Positions 22,941 through 34,275 of a stretch of DNA of 64,000 bases are shown here, one piece after another. A program made the translations under genes and the position numbers. The DNA lies in assembly GCA_949987735.1 (NCBI GenBank), contig OX465298.1:172569345-172633344 (forward strand). The letters run 5' to 3'. Source of the DNA: Leucophora obtusa. Its lineage: Eukaryota > Arthropoda > Insecta > Diptera > Anthomyiidae. Position 1 is the first letter of the stretch. Each line of letters starts with the position of its first letter. The notes under the pieces are model-generated. The model was given only the letters and a program-made list of their open reading frames with translations. It was not told where the DNA came from and made no database searches.

Positions 22941-22996
22941 TCGCCGGTTATCTGCGACCTCAAGATTGCTAGTCTAGCTCTCTACCGCTCAGCTAT
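22941..22996 (-). repeat. tRNA-like module in CCCAGC-1 copy
   Basis: On the minus strand: TAGCTGAGCGGTAGAGAGC (A-box), then CTAGACTAGCAATCTTG, where a CTAGCAA loop would put AGC in the anticodon position, then GAGGTCGCA. The B-box is degraded (GATAACCGG). Confidence 0.7.
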
Positions 22997-23006
22997 TCAT
23001 TAATAT

Positions 23007-23772
23007 TAGGGATGCCAATAGGAATTGATTTTTAAAATCCCAGGATTCGGGATTTCAAATTTAAAAAAACGGGATACCGGAACGGATAGGGATTTTTCGG
23101 GATCCCGAATTTTTTTCGTGATTTTTTGCAATTTTGTGAATTTTCTATTTAAAAAATGTGTAAAAACTTAAAATTTATGTAAAAGGAATATAGGGTCATA
23201 TGCATAAACACTTTTAAAATTTGTAAGTGACTTATAAAACAATTTTTTTATATAAATTTCATTTTATAAACAAGTTATAAGGTTTTCAACTGTTTTATAC
23301 GTTTTTTATATACTACTGTTTATTTCTAAAAAACGAAAGAGTTGAAAAAACTCAGGAATTAAGAATTTAACTCCGTCGATATGTTGTGTGCTATTTTTTT
23401 TTATAATAATTTTATATTCACTATTCTTCTATCATTTTAATTTAAAATTGTCAATTAAATTTTAGAATTTTCAATTAGTTTCAGAATTGTTTCCACATAT
23501 AGTGCAGAAATTCAAATAAAAAATTCTGAAATAGAACTTTTATTTTTTTATTTTTATTCTGAACTTTAATCGATGATGACAATATAGATTTGTATAAAAT
23601 TATATTTAACAAAAACGGTTTAAAAATGTCAGCAGGGTTACAATTTTTAAAAAATTACCACATATTTTTGCAATTGAGAAAATCCCGGGATTCGAGCTTA
23701 AGAATTCCGGGATTCGGGACTCATTTTTATTGAATAATCCCGAGATATCGAAACGCGGGATTGGCATCTCTA
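23007..23772. mobile_element. hAT-like MITE nested in CCCAGC-1 copy
   Basis: TAGGGATGCCAAT (23007) and ATTGGCATCTCTA (ending 23772) are inverted with one mismatch. Flanks ATTAATAT (22999-23006) and ATTGATAT (23773-23780) agree at 7 of 8 bases. Comparison with the uninterrupted copy at 44505-44515 supports the insertion point. ATCCCGGGATTCGGGAT-type words recur near both ends, similar in style to 13401-15002. Confidence 0.8.
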
Positions 23773-24165
23773 ATTGATATGAATGGCATAAAAATACCAC
23801 TTTGTTATTGCGAGATACATATTGTGCTTTATTGTCTTCAATAAAAGTACTTGTTAAACAAGAACAAAAATATTGTTTTCACTGCAATTCAGTATTGCAA
23901 CTCAGCACTGCAATTCAGTTTTATTTTCAGTACTATTTTCACAAGTGCGAGAAAGCAATTTTTGATTATTTTTTAATATATATTTTTAAAAATTAATTAC
24001 AATATAAATATTAAAAAAAAATAAAATAAAAAAATTTAAAAAAATATTTGTTCCGCCAGGAATTTAAAATCACATTTTAGGATAATTTTTAGAACAATTA
24101 TGCTTTAGAAGCCATACTTATATGATTTTTTGGATGTTGCGCAATAACTTAATAAAATCTCGTTA

Positions 24166-24763
24166 AATTTTAAAATGGTTTTTTCCTCATTTTTAAGATT
24201 TTTCGAAAAGGGAATCAGCTACAATTTCATTCAAGGTGGGTTTTACAACTATGTCTAATAAGTTATTCAACAACATTTTAACCACCATTTAGTCGAACAT
24301 AGTGACGCTAGAGTATACCTGTGGTTGGAAATGGATATGTATGTATATTAGGGGGTGATCAAATTTGAACAGTCGCTAATTTTAATTAATTTTATACATA
24401 TCTTGCCTAATTGGCTTTTTCTAAGTTTGTTCTATTTTCTACATAAAGCCATTATTTTGTTAGTAATTTTGCGAAAATAAGCTGTCAAACTCCATATAGA
24501 AAAAATGATTTTTCACTTTATGTAATTGTTGCGAAATTGAGATGGAATTTTCTTCGCAACAATTTAATAGTGTTGCGAAAAGGTGACATCTGGTTTTCTT
24601 ATAATTGTAGCTTTCTAATGGCTGTAAAAAACTTGTCAGTTATTGTAAAGCTTTTATTACAGTTTTTGAACTTCAAACATGGAGCAAAATTTTTCCGCTC
24701 TTGTGAACAAATTATTGGGTTTAAGACTAAAATAACACATTGCTTCCAAATAAGAAAAAGTCG
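24166..24763. other. Non-coding DNA, probable older repeat
   Basis: GGGGGTGATCAAATTTGAACAG at 24351 and two overlapping antisense ORFs (24537-24817) were inspected; no domain was recognised. The 24772 hAT hairpin inserted at the right edge. Confidence 0.3.
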
Positions 24764-24771
24764 CTGTGGCT

Positions 24772-26045
24772 CAGAGCTTTGAAGAATTAATTCCTTTTTG
24801 AATGAATTCACTACCAATCGAATTCAATTTTTTCTTCAATTGAATGAATTCCTTTTCTTAAATAATTCATTGAATTTGTTCAACTGAATGCGTTCATCAA
24901 ACAACAAATTCAAAGAATTAATTCAATTGCATTAGTTCTTTTTATTAAATCAAATGAATTAATTCACCGGTGAACGCGTTCAATTTTATAAATCGAACGG
25001 AAAAAAGTGAATTAATTCCTTACTTAATTCGTTCAATTTCATTTTCGTTCAGTGAATTAAAAAAATATAAAATTACGTTCAGTGAATTAAAAAAAAAATA
25101 ATAAGTTCACTGAATTGAAAAAAAAAATAAAATAAGTTCACTGAATTAAAAGAAAATAAAATAAGTTCACTGAATTGAAAAAAAAAATAAAATAAGTTCA
25201 CTGAATTCAAAGCCTGTTTTCTGCCGTTCAGTAGAAGAAAACAATAATGTACAAATAAAATTTTTAAATAAGCCATTTTACAGCGTGTGCTAGTAAAAAG
25301 GAACAAATTAAAAACAGGATGCTGTTTATCAACCTACATGATTAAAAAATAAAGCCTTTTACTATTAAAAATAAAATCTTTACAGATATAGATAAATTTG
25401 GAAAAAATATAACTATATAACTATATAATTAGTTTGAAAAATTAATAGTTATATTTTTTCCAAATTTATCTATATCTGTTAAGTTTTTATTTTTAATAGT
25501 AAAAGGCTTTATTTTTGAATCGTGTAGGTTGATAAACAGCATGCGGTTTCTAATTTGTTTATTTTTACTGGCACACGCTGTAAAATTGCTTATTTAAAAT
25601 TTTTATTTGTACATTATTGTTTTCTTCTACTGAACGGCAGAAAACAGGCTTTGAATTCAGTGAACTTATTTTATTTTTTTTCAATTCAGTGAACTTATTA
25701 TTTTTTTTTTAATTCACTGAACGCAATTTTTTTTTTTTAATTCACTGACCTTAATTTTATTTTTTTTAATTCACTGAACGAAAATGAAATTGAACGAATT
25801 CAGTAGTGAATTAATTCAGTAAGGAATTAATTCACTTTTTTTCGATTCGATTTATAAAATTGAATTAATTCATTTGATTTAATAAAAAGAACTTTTGCAA
25901 TTGAATTAATTCGTAACAAAATAAATCGAACGAAAGCAAATATGATTTAATTCCATTCAATATATGGTGCTTAGTGAATTAGTTCATCGAATTTTTAATT
26001 CAGAATTGAAAAATTGAATTAAGGAATTAATTCTTCAAAGCTCTG
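24772..26045. mobile_element. Whole-length hAT foldback (1.27-kb hairpin)
   Basis: CAGAGCTTTGAAGAATTAAT (24772) and its exact reverse complement (ending 26045) are flanked by perfect CTGTGGCT duplications (24764-24771, 26046-26053). Unlike the other MITEs, the two halves are complementary almost to the centre near 25430: for example AGCCTGTTTTCTGCCGTTCA at about 25211 faces TGAACGGCAGAAAACAGGCT at about 25632, and ATAGATAAATTTGGAAAAAA faces its complement across a spacer of a few tens of bases. GAATTAATTCA and TTCACTGAATT are heavily iterated, including a roughly 31-base tandem at 25060-25215. No protein is encoded. Confidence 0.9.
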
Positions 26046-26053
26046 CTGTGGCT

Positions 26054-27413
26054 AAAGCCTAGAAACACATTAATAGATTTTGTATGCTAATGTCAAATCT
26101 GTTTTCCTTCTTTCAAATTTGTAACCATTATAGAAAAAAATGCATTTGAAAAACATTATCAAAAAAATTATCAAATATTAAATTTTTAAAAGTAGCCTAG
26201 ACCACGTAGACGGGCATCAAAAATTTAATTCTCCATGACAGTATGAGCTTCGAAATTTATTTTTTTAAATATCGGCTAAAAAGTTTTAAGTTTTTTTTAG
26301 CAATTTTGAATATATATATTTTTTTATTGTATAAAATCGTAACAGTTTTTTTTAGTATGACAATAACGATTTGAAATAACATTAGATATTTACAATTTAA
26401 ACAATATTTAATTTTTGGACAACTCTAATGTACATAGACTGAAACAATTTTAAATAAATGTTTATTATATAAAATTACTTTTAATAACAGTAAAAATTTT
26501 AAATACCACCGTAATTTTTAGTGGTCAATTATATGGAAAATTTTTAGAATTTTGAAAATTTTTGTGTATTTTTGCTCATTAACTATGTTATGAAATCTAT
26601 AAATTGCCAATTAAATATTATATGTAAATTTGTCCAAAAGGCTTATTTTACATAATTGTTTAATTTATAGTTAATTAGATGTTATTTAAATATTTGTTTT
26701 TGTTCAGCAAATAAATTGTTTGTAATAATTTATTGTTAAAATTATCACTTAAAAACACTAGCTTGCAGCCAATTTGCGCACTGAAAGCATATATGTTTTT
26801 TATTTATACACCCAGAAAATAGTTTAGTGTTGATAACCGAATTTATTACCAAACCAGTCCTAATTGATACACTAACTTTTGGAAGCCTCACCCCATTAGA
26901 AAGCCAAAAGTTTGACGTGTACAATTTCAAGAATCCAAAAACCCAAAATCGATGAAACTCTCAAATTATCAATTCGTAAACTAGAATATCTAACAGGCAG
27001 CATATTATTTTAAATATATTCTTGTTAGGGTCGACTTTATTAAAAATTTTAGATCATAGAATGGTTTGACTTGGTTTGTTTCTTAAGTGTTATGATTGGT
27101 TAATTTATTTTCAACAAATCAAAACGTTTAAAAATATAAATATTTTTGTAGGATTTTCATAAACAAAATGAAAACAAACCCGTATGTTTAAGAAAAGCCT
27201 TACTATAAAATGTATTTAAACTACTATTTTATAGTAAGGTCCAATGGTTTTTGTAAACTACTGTAAATATTATATAATTGTACTTTTGTCAAATATTACA
27301 AATTAATTATGGTGAAAATTGAGTTTATGTAAGAGTTCTTATTTTAATTATTTTAATACACCCATCCCTAGTGTAAAAGCCTATATTTTCTTTAAAAAAA
27401 CACTATTTATAAC
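26054..27413. other. AT-rich non-coding DNA, nothing recognised
   Basis: No supported gene. The minus ORF at 26745-26930 has no recognisable motif. A short inverted repeat (ACTATAAAATG...TTTATAGTAAGG) lies near 27200-27240. Confidence 0.35.
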
Positions 27414-28356
27414 ATATCGCGGGATAGCCTGCAAGTAGTGTCATGTGTTATATTGATACTTTTTTTTATTGTGTCATTGAGAAGCTCTATTGGTCATACA
27501 TATATGTACCAAGCGGTTTTGCGATATCTTAATGGGTTAAGAAGATAGCAAAAAGTGCTATGTGTAACTCATATACAAAATATTCCTGCAAAAAGTGTTA
27601 TGTGTTAAGTTATATATAATAATTTTTTGTTTATTTAATAAGAAGTTGTTAATTAAAGTTTTCAGGACCGCTTTGTTCACTTAAAATCTGTTACCATGCC
27701 TTCATTTGAGCAAACACCGCCAAAACATAACAGTTCTAAGTTTTAAGCAAGCAAAAAACTCGACGACCGCCCACAAAATTATTTAAAAAAAGGAATATCG
27801 CTATAAATGCTATTTTCCAGCTGCTAAGGGTGAAAAATTACGCGTTTGAAAACAATTTTTGTTTGTGCTGTCATTAGACTTAGACCGTAATGTTTCTAAA
27901 AAATGGATAAATCCCAAAAACCAGCAAGTCGGCCTTTCTAAGAAATCTGTTATGGTGATGAAATCTAATTTGGTACACACATGGCTAAAATATTTGGCGT
28001 ATAACTTAACTAAGTGAGAATAAATGAAAGATGTTTACCCTCCGAAATGCCGTATAAGTTATTAAAAACACAAACCATTTGTAAAACATGCGCTATCTGT
28101 TGTGAATCCCGCTATAAATGGCTCTTTCAGGTGGTGTTATTTGTAGTTTTTCTTAAAAATCAAGCACCGCTCTGTAACAGAGATTAAATCCGGATTTCTT
28201 TTAATGCAGTATTTTAGTAAATAAGGTTTTGAATTATTATTAAGGCATATGATGTCAATAAAATATCTTAGAAGGATAATATAAATCAGTTTTTTCGCTT
28301 TCCTGAAAACTTGTTAAAAAAACACATAGCACTACTTGCAGGCAAGCCGACGATAT
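27414..28356. mobile_element. TIR element with GCCTGCAAGTAGTG ends
   Basis: ATATCG then GCCTGCAAGTAGTG and ATGTGTT at the left (27414-27449) face the reverse complement at the right (28321-28356), about 35 bases with several mismatches. Further inside, CTGCAAAAAGTGTTATGTGTT (27588) and AGCAAAAAGTGCTATGTGTA (27547) repeat the terminal motif in direct orientation. The target duplication is not resolved. No transposase was recognised. Confidence 0.65.
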
Positions 28357-28539
28357 AATCACTAATATTAATCGAAATTTAAAAAACTTACAAATCAGTA
28401 CAAAAAATTCAAAAATAATTTTTTTTTTTTTTTAATTTTAAAAGTGACCCATGGGAATGTATAAAAACAGAATATAATGACCAAAACAATATTTTTTTTA
28501 ATATTTATTAATTAAAATTTTTCATTATTGTATTTTCAG

Positions 28540-28756
28540 CCCTTGCGAGAAGTTCCAATACAATAAAATTTTCACTAAATGGGCATAACACCACTCTATT
28601 ATCCAAGTTATCAAGCTGAATTCAAAATGTCGCAACAACAGAATACTACAAATAGACAAAGAAGTTTTAAGAGAAGGCGTTCTTTGGTAAAATTACTAAA
28701 CTTCAGCGCAGCCATAATATTTTTGTTGACACAAAATATTGTAAAAACACAAGCGG
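28540..28756 (+). other. Probable host exon (splice boundaries)
   Basis: The acceptor TTGTATTTTCAG ends at 28539 after a T-rich tract. The donor is GG|GTAAGTGAG with intron GT at 28757-28758. Between them lie about 38 bases of possible 5' UTR and a coding segment. This is the only place in the window where acceptor, initiator and donor agree with a plausible protein start. Confidence 0.6.
28579..28756 (+). CDS. First coding exon of a secreted or membrane protein (partial)
   Basis: Two in-frame starts exist: ATG at 28579 and ATG at 28627. I prefer 28627 because its context, TTCAAAATG, fits the fly consensus. From it the protein has a short polar stretch, a basic cluster (FKRRRS, residues 14-19), a hydrophobic core (LLNFSAAIIFLL, residues 23-34) and a T-Q-A|G site near residue 43, the pattern of a cleaved signal peptide. 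The exon ends one base into the Gly codon (phase 1), the phase common where a signal-peptide exon joins an extracellular domain such as Ig. The rest of the protein lies outside the window or across long introns. I do not recognise the gene; a chance ORF with good splice sites is the alternative. Confidence 0.55.
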
Positions 28757-28788
28757 GTAAGTGAGGATCATAGTAAGGACGAATCAAA
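28757..28788 (+). promoter_or_regulatory. 5' splice site and short intron start
   Basis: The intron begins GTAAGTGAG, a near-consensus donor. A hAT-like MITE inserted 32 bases downstream, so the donor itself is intact. Confidence 0.55.
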
Positions 28789-29870
28789 CAGGCTGGCCAG
28801 ACTTGGGGGTTTGTCCCCAAATTTGGGGATTTTTTTTGGTCTTGGGGACAAAAATTTTCATTTGGGGACATTTTTGGGGATTCAAAAAATATTTTGCGGA
28901 TTTATTGGAGATATTTAAAATCCTTCATAAATTTTGATGATTATATTCATAGACTACATATTAATTATAGAGATAGGAAATCAGAACTTAAACTACTCAC
29001 CGATAGAGGGCGCTGATATTTAGTATTACCTGAGCAACTATTTAGTATCAATTTAGTATCAGCTGAGCCTATATTTAAAAACTCAAAAACTGCTGAAAAC
29101 TGCTCAAAATAAGGAAAAAACAAACGCGCAATATTTTCCAATAATAAAATTTTAAATATTTGTTTGTATTTTTTCCTTTGTTGTTTGTTATTATTTAAAT
29201 TTAAATAAAAAAAACGAAAATTGTTAATATTTTTTACAAAGTGCCATCTAGTGATAATGATTTTTTTATAACTTATTTTTTTGGTGATGCCATACCCCTG
29301 AATATATTAATTTTGTATAGTTTTTAGAAAACATCAGTCAAGTTTGTTCGCTTAATTTTAAAAAAAAGTAACATATTCACCCTTTCATGGATTTTCTGTA
29401 TTAATTTAAAGCTTTTTAACACAAATGCTTTTTGCCTGAGAGTTTTATAAGATTCATGTCCCAGAATCTAAAATGTTGATGGATAAAAGTCTATTGTATT
29501 AATTAGACAAACTTGAAAATTCAAATCTAGAAATTCTTTAAAAAATGCCTTAAAGTCTTGGAAATTTCAAAATAGAATATGTTTATGCTTCGATTGTTTT
29601 GTTTAAATAATTTAATAAAAATTGAACGTTTTATTTGTAAAAATTTGAGAATTTTTCTAGACATTTATACAAATGTAATCCAAGAATTTTTAAAAACAAT
29701 TATTGTTAGTGCTATTTTTTATATATAATTCCAGTTTTTATGCGGATAATGTTCATTTTGAGCAAATTAAATAAGCTTTACCTTTTTCAACAATTTTTCT
29801 AGTTGGGGATTTTTTGGGGATATTTTTAGTTTTGTTTGGGGACAACGAAAAAAAGTATCTGGCAAGCCTG
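28789..29870. mobile_element. hAT-like MITE with TTGGGGA arrays
   Basis: CAGGCTGGCCAGA (28789) and TCTGGCAAGCCTG (ending 29870) are inverted with one mismatch. GAATCAAA is duplicated exactly (28781-28788, 29871-29878). TTGGGGA/TTGGGGAC is repeated about five times in the left 100 bases, together with one TCCCCAA, and three times in the right 70 bases, mostly in one direction rather than mirrored. The interior is AT-rich with no transposase. Confidence 0.85.
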
Positions 29871-29891
29871 GAATCAAACATCGGGGAGCCC

Positions 29892-30624
29892 TACACTGAA
29901 AACAATAAATGCAATATTTAAAAAAATAAAATTATTAAGAACTCACAATATTTTATCCCTAAAAACAACCTAAAATATGTACATACTAAATTAATTGAAA
30001 ACACAACTAAAAAAAGGACTACTGATTTTTCATTATATTCAAACCATTTTGCTATTTATTTTCAAACATTGTTTAAACAATCCATAAAAGAAATAAAAAT
30101 AATTGAAAAGTCTATTAAAACAATCATCAATTTTTAACTGACAAAACGTAAAAAATAAACGATTTTGTGGTTTGGTTTTTCATATTTGAAAGTTTTTTTT
30201 TTTTGATTAATTTTGAAAACACTACACCATACACAACACGTTCATATTTTTATTGGCTATCTTTGTATGTATGAGTAAAGAATTTCTTGTAATTTGAATT
30301 GAAATAATTTTGTATCTAAACAAACTATTTTAACAAAAAAGAAAACCGAAAATATTTGATTTTTTTGTTTTAAAACAGAAAACAAGGAAATTATTTAAAT
30401 TAGGTTTTTTAAAAATAGAAATCTAAAAATAGAATATTTGACTGAAAATAACAACTCCTACAGACGATACATATTTATTTCTAGTTTGTTTTTTATTGAT
30501 TGATAGAAAAAGTTAAACAATATGTTTCAATGTATTTTAATTGATTCTTTAATTGAAAACAAACTTTACCTATTACTTTTGAAATAAACCTCAATCGGTT
30601 ATGGAAAATATATTGTGAGTGTAG
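29892..30624. mobile_element. CACTSA-ended dispersed element, family F3
   Basis: It begins TACACTGAAAACAATA and ends ATTGTGAGTGTA. From 29940 it matches 52235-53130 colinearly: ACTCACAATATTTTATCC, AAACAACCTAAAATA, CATTTTGCTATTTATTTTC, then AACTCCTACAGACGATACAT and AACCTCAATCGGTTATGG. No coding capacity. Confidence 0.65.
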
Positions 30625-32299
30625 CTGACCTTTATTTTTGTTGTGTGATGAGGTCATAAAGTTTAGAAATAAAACTTAAGGTCTTACAGTTAAAAAATAA
30701 AAACATATTTTTTGTTTTATTTTTAAAAATGTTAAATTTCTTTCAATAATTCGAAACAGCCTTGCTGTTCATCTTCAGGAAAATATTAAAATAAATAAAA
30801 TAAATATATATATATAATAAAAATTGTAGCATCTTTTATAAGTATATTTAAATCAAAACCATAACAATGAATACATACATTTAATTATCTGACAATAAAG
30901 CGATGAGATGAGATTTTGTTTATTTTATGAATTTAATAGAATTTTTATAAATTACTAAACTAATGTAGAAACTTCTTTTATGATTCACAATTTCGTTTGT
31001 TCGATGAATACAAATTTCATGAAAATTTTTTAATGATTTATCAAGTGCTTATTTTCAAGGATGGCAACCATAACTGATGCAAAAGCATCAGCCATTAAAA
31101 CCCAGTTAGAACCCAGTGAACGTTTTTAATGCCTCAGAGGTTATTTTTCAATGCCGGTATGACAAATGTAACTAATGTATTTAAAAACATTATCTGATTA
31201 AAAACTGTTATAAATGGAAAGCTAAAACCGAATTACCGTAATAATTTTTTTTTTCAAAAACCGTGATTGGAACTTATAATGAAATTAATAAAAACTTTCG
31301 TTTTCGCTTCGTTGCCTGTTTGATCATACACTAATAGAAAAAAGACTGTAACAATTTTTGAATTTTTTAATGCAAAAATTAAAATAATTTTGAACAAATA
31401 GCATACCACAGCTAGTCCCATGTAAATATTACTTTGTTAGGATGATCATTGTTTTTATACATGTTATTGACCGAACACACAAACACACATATAATAGTAC
31501 TCATAGGGTACTTTTATGCAAAATTGTTGCTCTTCAAAAAGTGTTGATTTGTGACAGAATCTTACCAAATCAGACAATTCATATATAAAAATACAAACTT
31601 ATAGTCCCGTTGAATTTTTGTACGTTATATAAAGTTTCGGTTTGTGTTTCTTATTGCAGACAACTGATGAGTGGGGTGATGCACACGAAACAATTGTATT
31701 GTTTATCATGAAAATGGTCAACCTTTTTGATAGGATAAATAAAATTTGTTGTAATATAACAATATCATATTAGAATTTGGACTTGGGGTCGAACAATATT
31801 CTAAATAAATATATGAAAATATAATAAGTCCGAAAAACTATTCTGTATTTTTTAATGCAAAAATTAAAATAATTTTAAGACTATAAAAATTTTCACTAAA
31901 ACTACGAAATATTAGTTAAAAACTACCTTGCAGAAAATACAGCTGAAATTAGCAGATTGTTTTTGCTAAATATTAGTAAGATAGGAAATATAACTGTTAA
32001 ATATAAAAAATTTTAGTTATATTGAAGTTAAATTTTATTTAATAGAAAGTTAATAGAAAATAACAACTTAACCTGCTAAAATCACAAAAAAGTTTGCCAA
32101 AAAATCATTAGACTAAAAAAAAGGAAATAAAAATTTCCAAAATTTTTTTTCCGTTTTGTTTTTAAAATTTAGCCTTCGGATACAAAGTTATATCAAATAA
32201 TCCACTTATATCCGAGTTTTATCCAGATCAAATTGGATGCAAGTTACTCAAATATAATATGATTAAATGTAAATAATAAAAAAAAAATTGTTTTAAAGA
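30625..32299. other. AT-rich non-coding DNA, mostly unclassified
   Basis: No supported ORF. The phrase ATTTTTTAATGCAAAAATTAAAATAATTTT occurs twice (about 31361 and 31849), hinting at another dispersed repeat. Sequence around 31400-31760 may be unique host DNA. Confidence 0.35.
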
Positions 32300-32367
32300 G
32301 CAGCAGGGATTGAACATACAACGTTCTGATTTCACTTTGCAGACACTACCACTAAACCACAGACTTC
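32300..32367 (-). repeat. tRNA-like module
   Basis: On the minus strand: TGGTTTAGTGGTAGTG (A-box/D-arm, 32344-32359 on +), a spacer with a TCTGCAAAG stretch, then TGTTCAATCCC (B-box, 32306-32316 on +). Stem pairing is partial. No enclosing TIRs were identified. Confidence 0.6.
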
Positions 32368-32499
32368 TGTTGATAATGAGCCACTTTTAAAGACGTTAAT
32401 GTATAAATCGATTATTGCTAAACTCTTTATAGATTTTTTTCAAACATGGAATTTTTTTGCAATTAGAAAATGTTTTCAAATATTGACATTTTTTAATTA

Positions 32500-33326
32500 C
32501 GATGTGGATTAATAAGTCCGTGTCTTTTTGAATGAAACACAGTTTTTTAGCAATAAAAAAAAAGTTTCATTTTTCCACATAGCCTTTTTTTAGCTTAATA
32601 CACTTAGTCCAATGTTTCTTCAAATTTTTTATTCCTTCCAAAAAATAGAATTTATCGAGGTCCCCAAAATAGCCATTTGTTTGAGCAATAATTTCATCAT
32701 TGAATCTGTTTCCACAGAGCCATTTCTTTACGTTTGGAAATTGAACATGGTCACTGGGTGATAAATTAGTACATCCGCTTATCCGCATTGCGGATGAATA
32801 AGCCAAACACTTTCAAGTTGTCACACGATTGCTTTTATGGTCAATTGAGAGCAAACGCAGCACCCTTCTTTAGGACAGCTTTTTGAAACCCAACTGATCA
32901 TTTAAAAACGAAACAGTGCCATATGAAATGCCTATGGCATCAACAATCTCACTCACTTTCAGTCTCCGACATTTTTTTCCGACATTTTCGGGTGTAGAAC
33001 ATTCAGCGTCACTAGTGCTGTTTCAACCACAACGAAATTCGGTAAACCTCTATTTTACCATTGATGTTGATGGTGCAGAATCCCCATAGTACTTATTAAG
33101 CTTGTCCTTGGTTTGAGTGACGGTTTTTTTTCGCAAAAAATAATGTTTGATGGGCACTCGAAATTCTCTTTTTTCCATTTTCACAAAAATTCATGAGGTT
33201 GTATGTTTTGAACATCTGTTAAACGCAAAGTTAATGACGGAACTTGTTCAAAGTTTGGAGAAGTCCTCCATTTCATGTAACTACGAGGAAAGTTCGAGAA
33301 GTCACGGACATATTGATCCGCCCTCG
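32500..33326 (-). mobile_element. Mariner element, internally deleted
   Basis: The ends are inverted: CGATGTGGATTAATAAGTCC (32500) against CGAGGGCGGATCAATATGTCC read from 33326 on the other strand, followed by GTGNCTT. TA lies on both sides (32498-32499, 33327-33328). The minus strand carries a broken transposase: MEKREFRVPIKHYF near 33180 is the start of the DNA-binding part; TPENV and LKVSEIVDAIGISYGTVSFL are the second helix-turn-helix. At 32567-32806 is the C-terminal block (FPNVKKWL, YFGDLDKFYFLEGIKNL, KCIKLKKGYVEK). The first two catalytic aspartates fall in a deletion, and the third is N in TNLSPSD. At 827 bp it is well short of the usual 1.2-1.3 kb. It is inactive. Confidence 0.8.
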
Positions 33327-33329
33327 TAA

Positions 33330-33585
33330 AAGAAATTTTAATAGTTGGCCCTGTAATGCACTTTTTTTTTGGTGGCTCATAGTTCTCGAGTTATAGAGCT
33401 GCAAATGATATATTATTATATATTGCAATATCCAATGGTACTTGCAAATGGTACTTATAATACCTTTCCAGCGCTATGCCACATGTTTCAACTGAACGGG
33501 ATTATGATTTTAATTTTTTTTTCTACCAAAAAACTTTCAAACTGCATTTTTTAAATCCCCGGTCAAAAATGGTTGTAATAATTTA
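33330..33585. other. Short non-coding spacer
   Basis: No feature recognised. The 61-codon ORF at 33369-33554 has no known domain. Confidence 0.3.
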
Positions 33586-34275
33586 GTATATAATTTGATA
33601 TAACCATATCTAATCAGGTGTGGCTAATGTGATATATACAATTTTATGTAATTTCATCAATATAAATAAAATTACTCCACTATAAAAAATTATATGACTT
33701 TTGATATTATATATAATTATATCCGAAAAATGAGAACATCTAATTGTATCAAATTAGATCGTATTATGATCATAGTAGATCTAATTTGACACAATTAGAT
33801 CTAATTTGATGGAATAAGATATGGTTTGATACAATTTTATCCGGATTTTGTCCTCATCCAAATGTATCAAATATAATATAATCATATCCAAATAGATATA
33901 GTGGTATATAATTCTATATACAATTATACATAATTATATAAGGCATATGTAACTATATATAGGTCTATATATAATTGGATATTGTAATATGTTGCACTAT
34001 ATATTGTGCAATATATAACAATTTCGTAAAATTTTTTATAATTATATCTTGGTACATATGTTCCAATATATAATTATACCAAATTTTATATGATAATATA
34101 TGACTATATCAAAACTTTTTTACTTGGGTACTTATATATAATTTAATAGGTAAATTGACCCAATGTTATTAGGTCTAAGTTGTATAAATTTATATAGGTT
34201 GATTAAGGTTATATACTATTATATATGATATCACATTAACCTCACCTGATTAGATATAATTATATCAAATTATAC
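33586..34275. mobile_element. MITE with about 52-bp TIRs and ATATAATTATATA motifs
   Basis: GTATATAATTTGATATAACC then ATATCTAATCAGGTG and TAATGTGATAT at the left face the reverse complement at the right (about 34222-34275), with a few mismatches. TATAATTATATA-type palindromic words recur throughout, and TCTAATTTGA/TCAAATTAGA occurs several times near 33740-33820. The target duplication is not resolved. No ORF. Confidence 0.75.

Larger units (their letters stand above)
22694..24165. mobile_element. CCCAGC-1 family copy, 3' truncated, with nested hAT MITE
   Basis: It starts CCCAGCAAAAAAGGAGATG and is colinear with 44189-45104: ACTACAATTAATGATTTAGATG, then TTTTAACATAAATACTAATG, a minus-strand tRNA-like module, and CAATAAAAGTACTTGTTAAACAAG. 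A hAT-like MITE (23007-23772) interrupts it just after the tRNA-like module. Similarity continues to about 24165 and the expected terminus TTTTTGCTGGG is absent. Confidence 0.8.

Noticed and set aside
24537..24817. Overlapping sense and antisense ORFs of 81 and 72 codons
   Set aside because: No domain on either strand; overlap of this kind is usual for chance ORFs.
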